Assembly: GCF_944801835.1 (NCBI RefSeq)
Contig: NZ_CALYLN010000001.1
Location: forward strand, 1,382,522-1,446,521
Length of the DNA: 64,000 bases
Direction of reading: 5' to 3'
From: Bartonella sp. B1099
GTDB lineage: Bacteria > Pseudomonadota > Alphaproteobacteria > Rhizobiales > Rhizobiaceae
Of this stretch, positions 60,397 to 64,000 are shown one piece after another; position 1 is the stretch's first letter, and each line of letters starts with the position of its first letter. The translations under genes were made by a program, and so were the position numbers. Under the pieces are notes generated by a model, which was not told where the DNA came from, did not search any database, and saw only the letters and a list, made by a program, of their open reading frames with translations.

Positions 60397-63252
60397 ATGA
60401 TCAATCTATTAAAAAATCGTTTCTCCTTATGTACTTTTACGACAGCACTTCTTTTTTTGACACATCATATTGATGGTTTTGCGCACAATGCTGAATCTCA
60501 AGTTCCCTCTGAGAAAAAGCAGTCTTCATGTGGTCAGAATACAGCATTTTATCAGTGTGATGATGGTGAAAAACATGAAATTAATAATAAAGTTTATTCG
60601 CTCATAGATAAAAAGGTTGATAGTATTATTCATGGAGCGATAGAGGCTTCTAAGAAACATACATCTATTCATGGTAAAAATATAACTGTTAAGGGTAATT
60701 TGGCTGAAAAGAATAATTCGGAAAAGAAGTTTTGGAAATATGGTGTAAAGGTATCAGAAAAGGCAGGAGTCTTTCTGTCCGACTCCACGTTGAGTGGTGT
60801 TTTAGTGGGGGTAGAATCTCAAGGTGGCTTCATTGCAATATCTGGCGGATCGATTGATGCAATTAATGTGGGGGCTTTGGCAGGAGGGGAATTTAAAAGT
60901 TCAGTTCATTTAACAAATACTAAAGTGAGCTTTGGTGGTATTGGAGTTAAAGCAGGTGAAAAAGGACATCTTGTTTTAGAGGGGGTCTCTATGAATAGTA
61001 AGGCTGGTACTGGCAAAGGGGGACAAGGGCAGAATGCAGGTCATCAGGATGATCATGCTGCTTTTCATATATCTGGAAATGGTTATGTTCAGTTTATGAA
61101 AGGTTCTGTTGATGTGAGTGATGCCCATGGGCTTTTATTGCAAGGAAATAAAGGTCTTCAGGTTAATATCGGAGATTCCAATATCACAGTGAAAGGCAAT
61201 GCAGTTCATGGTATGCACTTTGAAGGGCAGTCAACATCAGAGGGTCAGAGAGAAAAAGCACGCATTGATTTGAAAAAGACGCATTTTGTTGTTCCAGAGA
61301 GTATAGCTCTTTACAGCAGTAAATTGGGGAAATCTGACATATCATTAAAGGACACAAAGCTTTTTGGGGATTTGTTGCTGAAAGTTGAAGGTGGCTCTTC
61401 TATAAAGGTTACTGCTGATGCTTCTGCGCTTGTTGGTCAAACTCAGGTTGATAACAGTTCTATAGCTGACCTTGTTTTGAAAAATAACTCACAGTGGGCT
61501 TTGTTGCGACCAAGACATCAAAATTTACACGGTCCTGATTATAAAGATGTTTCATTTATTTCATCGATTAATCTTTCTCATAGTTCTATTGTTTTTGAAA
61601 AACCAAGATCCAATACTGCTCATACCTATCAAACGCTTTATATTGGAAAAGGAAGTGATATTGCTTATCAGGCATCAGGGGATGCTTGGATTCATTTGAA
61701 TGCACGTTTAAATCCCCATGATACAAGTGACCATCAAGTAACGGATCGGCTCCTCATTCATGGTGATGTTAAGGGAAAGACTATAGTGCATATACATGGG
61801 GTTGCGGGAGGCTTAGGAGAAAAAAATGAAAAAGCGCATAGTGTTTCAATTATTCAAGTTTATGGAGATGCATCGCCTGACTCTTTTCAACTGAATGGGC
61901 AATATGTTGCATTGGATGGCGCACCTTATAAATATATTCTTCGTTCTTATGGACCAAACGCTACTAGAGGGGAAGAACATGTTAAACAGCGATTTGCTCA
62001 AAACGGAGGGGCATTTTGGAATTTTCGTTTAGAAAACGAATATGTTCAAACGTCTACTGATTATAGAGACACTCCTATGGTTTCTAAACGGACACCTCCT
62101 GTACATGCTTCTTTTGAGGATATTATTCCAGCGTCCTCTGAGGATGTTGTTTCGGCGTCCTTTGGAGGTGCTGTTCCAGCATCCTCTGCGAATGTTGTCC
62201 CAGTATCTTCTGGAGATGTTGTTCTGGCATCTTCTGCGGATAGTCTTTCTAAGATTGAAACTGTTTCTCTATCTGGGCGCGGTGTAAGATCTGTTGTTCC
62301 GCAGGTCCCAACGTATCTTATCTTGCCAAATAGTTTGTTCCACGCTGGTTTGATGGATATCAGCAATCAAAACAAGCAGTTAGAGATACAGCGTGCTCAT
62401 CCTCGTGAAATATTGGAAATTCATGAAAATCCTGCTTCATTTTTGCGTGGTTATGGGGGGAGTTCCCGTTATACTTCAGATTTGTCTGCGCTTGAATATG
62501 GTTATGGAGGCGATCTATGGTACTATGCTCTAGAGGCAGGTGTTTTGCTACAAAAAGTTGAAAACGTTGAGAGTGCCATATCCTTTGGGGTTATGGGATC
62601 GTACGGAAAGCTTTCTCTGCAACCTTTGAATGTTGAACAAAGCCAAAAAAGTACATTTGATAAATGGACTGCTACAGTCTATGGTAGTTTGCAGCACGAT
62701 ACAGGATTTTATGTCGATGGTCTTTTATCTTATGGCTTTTTTAAGGGCGATGTTCTGACAACTGTACGGGGGAAGACAGCAACATTGAAGGGAAATCCTT
62801 TAAGTGTTTCCTTGATGAGTGGTCAGAAAATTGATACAGGATATGAGGGTGTTGTTTTTGACCCACAAGCTCAGGTTGTTTATCAATATCTTCAGTTTAA
62901 TGAGGCCCGCGATATTGATCATTTTAATATCGAGATGGATAAGCTTGATCAATGGATGGTGCGTGTTGGTGGACGTTTGATGAAGACACTTGCTGTGCCT
63001 GAAAAGGATCGTGATGTTTCTTTCTATGGGAAAATTCATTTTGCTCATGATTTTGGCAAAGAAAGATCTGTGCGCTTTAAAGATTCTTTCCAGTTGGGAG
63101 CTTTTGGTTCTTCTCTAGAAGCGGGATTGGGGCTTAATGCTCGCTTGTCTCAAAATTTCGCGCTTCATGGGGATTTGGTTTATCAGCATAAGTTGAGCAA
63201 AGGTGGTTTTTCTGGAATCCGTTTTTCTGGTGGATTGCGCTATCGTTTTTAG
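60397..63252 (+). CDS. autotransporter with Ser/Ala repeat linker (paralogue 3)
   Basis: The 951-residue product has a signal peptide (1-28, MINLLKNRFSLCTFTTALLF), passenger (about 45-545), a repeat linker (about 558-620, PASSxDVV-type units) and a barrel (about 660-951) matching the other two. The passenger again starts with a Cys pair (CGQN...YQCDDGEKH). It is closest to the second module of the giant protein in its final part (VSIIQVYGxA...YVALxxxPYKYxLRxYGPxA). Confidence 0.85.
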   Translation: MINLLKNRFSLCTFTTALLFLTHHIDGFAHNAESQVPSEKKQSSCGQNTAFYQCDDGEKHEINNKVYSLIDKKVDSIIHGAIEASKKHTSIHGKNITVKGNLAEKNNSEKKFWKYGVKVSEKAGVFLSDSTLSGVLVGVESQGGFIAISGGSIDAINVGALAGGEFKSSVHLTNTKVSFGGIGVKAGEKGHLVLEGVSMNSKAGTGKGGQGQNAGHQDDHAAFHISGNGYVQFMKGSVDVSDAHGLLLQGNKGLQVNIGDSNITVKGNAVHGMHFEGQSTSEGQREKARIDLKKTHFVVPESIALYSSKLGKSDISLKDTKLFGDLLLKVEGGSSIKVTADASALVGQTQVDNSSIADLVLKNNSQWALLRPRHQNLHGPDYKDVSFISSINLSHSSIVFEKPRSNTAHTYQTLYIGKGSDIAYQASGDAWIHLNARLNPHDTSDHQVTDRLLIHGDVKGKTIVHIHGVAGGLGEKNEKAHSVSIIQVYGDASPDSFQLNGQYVALDGAPYKYILRSYGPNATRGEEHVKQRFAQNGGAFWNFRLENEYVQTSTDYRDTPMVSKRTPPVHASFEDIIPASSEDVVSASFGGAVPASSANVVPVSSGDVVLASSADSLSKIETVSLSGRGVRSVVPQVPTYLILPNSLFHAGLMDISNQNKQLEIQRAHPREILEIHENPASFLRGYGGSSRYTSDLSALEYGYGGDLWYYALEAGVLLQKVENVESAISFGVMGSYGKLSLQPLNVEQSQKSTFDKWTATVYGSLQHDTGFYVDGLLSYGFFKGDVLTTVRGKTATLKGNPLSVSLMSGQKIDTGYEGVVFDPQAQVVYQYLQFNEARDIDHFNIEMDKLDQWMVRVGGRLMKTLAVPEKDRDVSFYGKIHFAHDFGKERSVRFKDSFQLGAFGSSLEAGLGLNARLSQNFALHGDLVYQHKLSKGGFSGIRFSGGLRYRF
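62101..62250 (+). repeat. degenerate 24-30-bp repeats in paralogue 3 linker
   Basis: About six related units encode P-x-S-S-x-x-V-V-type peptides just before the beta-barrel. The units are imperfect, differing in length, which fits expansion and decay rather than a fresh array. Confidence 0.65.
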
Positions 63253-63285
63253 GATGATTGCCTTTGGGGTTAATTTTTTAAACAA

Positions 63286-63314
63286 GCCACAAGCATCGCT
63301 TGTGGTTTTTTTTT
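63286..63314 (+). terminator. intrinsic terminator after paralogue 3
   Basis: CCACAAGC and GCTTGTGG (63287-63305) form an 8-bp stem with an ATC loop, followed by nine T. Similar to 59373-59404. Confidence 0.9.
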
Positions 63315-63583
63315 ATTATTATTTTGTTTGCAACTTTGAAGATAAGCTTTTTTAAAGAATGTTTTTTGCATGAGAAAATTTGTTTCTTTTTAGAAACGAG
63401 ATAAAGCGTTCTGAGGCTCCGTTTTTGCTGTTTTTTCCTCTATGAAAAATATTTTTTTATAATAATGCATTGTTTTTTATATTGAATAAAAAATATGAAT
63501 ATCGTCGGGCTTTCTCATTTTAGATCTGGGCCACGTTGAATCAATCAAAATCATTTGTTTACACGTTACAAGGGAGAGGTCGT
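63315..63583. other. AT-rich region before the second integrase remnant
   Basis: No gene or repeat is seen. The end carries a GGGAGAGG ribosome site for the remnant that follows. Confidence 0.45.
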
Positions 63584-63808
63584 GTGAATAAAAATGAGGA
63601 TAAGAAAGGAGCCAAAAAGTCTCTTATGAATCGCCTCAAGGGTCCAAGGGCTGTTGCAACATGTTAGGGTTGGTAACGTGAGGGATATATTGGCTTACTT
63701 ATTCATCAGTGTAAAGATGGGATGCTCAATGAATTGACCATTATATCCTTCTACGGGCGCTATCGCGAAATGAACTTCGATGTGTTGAAAGAAGTGTTTT
63801 TCAAATAA
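63584..63808 (+). pseudogene. decayed integrase N-terminus (P4-type), copy 2
   Basis: GTG 63584 with a good ribosome site reads a Lys-rich lead and then LMNRLKGPRAVATC before TAG. After the stop and a frame change the reading continues as GLLIHQCKDG and FYGRYREMNFD, aligning with GLLLHKRKDG and the usual GRRREMGLG of integrases. It ends at TAA 63806-63808. The arm-binding domain alone is present and is broken, so it is inactive. It is on the opposite strand from the fragment at 24884-25024. Confidence 0.65.
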
Positions 63809-64000
63809 GAATACACATTATACATAAAAATTAATAAAATCAATATGTTGAGTGCAATTATTTTATATGAATCCACTTAAGAATCCATCCTTTTATACGT
63901 GATTCATTTGACCATTTTTATAAAAGATTGCCGTGTATGAATAGAGCATAAAAAGCAAATCATGATGTAAATATTATAACGCATGTGTGTATTCAAATGA

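Overview
The window comes from an AT-rich alphaproteobacterial genome and is almost certainly Bartonella. Three things point there: large Iba/CFA-like autotransporters with Bartonella-type passengers, a tRNA-Gln(CTG) beside a siderophore-type ABC transporter, and a podovirus-like virion cluster with no phage lifestyle genes, which recalls the Bartonella gene transfer agent (BaGTA). The organism and BaGTA assignments are recognition from memory, not a database match.

Region 1 (about 0.6-24.7 kb, + strand) is a podovirus-like particle cluster. It holds a terminase small-subunit candidate, TerL, a P22-type portal, a scaffold candidate, an N4-gp56/DUF4043-like capsid, duplicated small head proteins, a neck adaptor, a nozzle, a GNAT-like protein, three ejection-type proteins, a transglycosylase, three collar-domain fibre proteins (the third frameshifted), a 1420-residue coiled-coil fibre, an endolysin and a holin-like protein. 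No integrase, repressor or replication gene is present. A near-consensus promoter is followed within about 60 nt by an intrinsic terminator before the first gene, and two more terminators stand directly before the capsid and endolysin genes. A HigBA-like toxin-antitoxin pair sits antisense in the cluster.

Region 2 (24.7-26.2 kb) is a junction. It contains an inverted integrase N-terminal remnant, a PBECR-like nuclease that is probably the tail end of a lost Mu gpF-type protein, and a tandem pair of 101-bp, GC-rich, hairpin-forming elements that I propose as a structured RNA.

Region 3 (26.2-45.2 kb, + strand) is a myovirus-like cluster. It combines a Mu-like head set (protease/scaffold, decoration protein, capsid, gp36, gpG, gp37) with a P2-like contractile tail (V, W, J, I, DUF4815, fibre, sheath, tube, E/E', tape measure, U, X, D) and a D12 adenine methylase. 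No terminase or portal accompanies it. Each half, head-baseplate-fibre and sheath-to-D, starts just downstream of the same 19-bp palindromic element. The tail chaperone gene E carries a -1 frameshift site.

Region 4 (45.4-49.3 kb, - strand) has tRNA-Gln(CTG) and a four-gene siderophore-type iron uptake operon (binding protein, two permeases, ATPase).

Region 5 (49.4-64 kb, + strand) has three paralogous autotransporters of 2046, 1033 and 951 residues. They share the beta-barrel but differ in passenger length and linker. The first carries two passenger modules on one barrel. Small degenerate genes lie between them, and a second, decayed integrase N-terminus ends the window.
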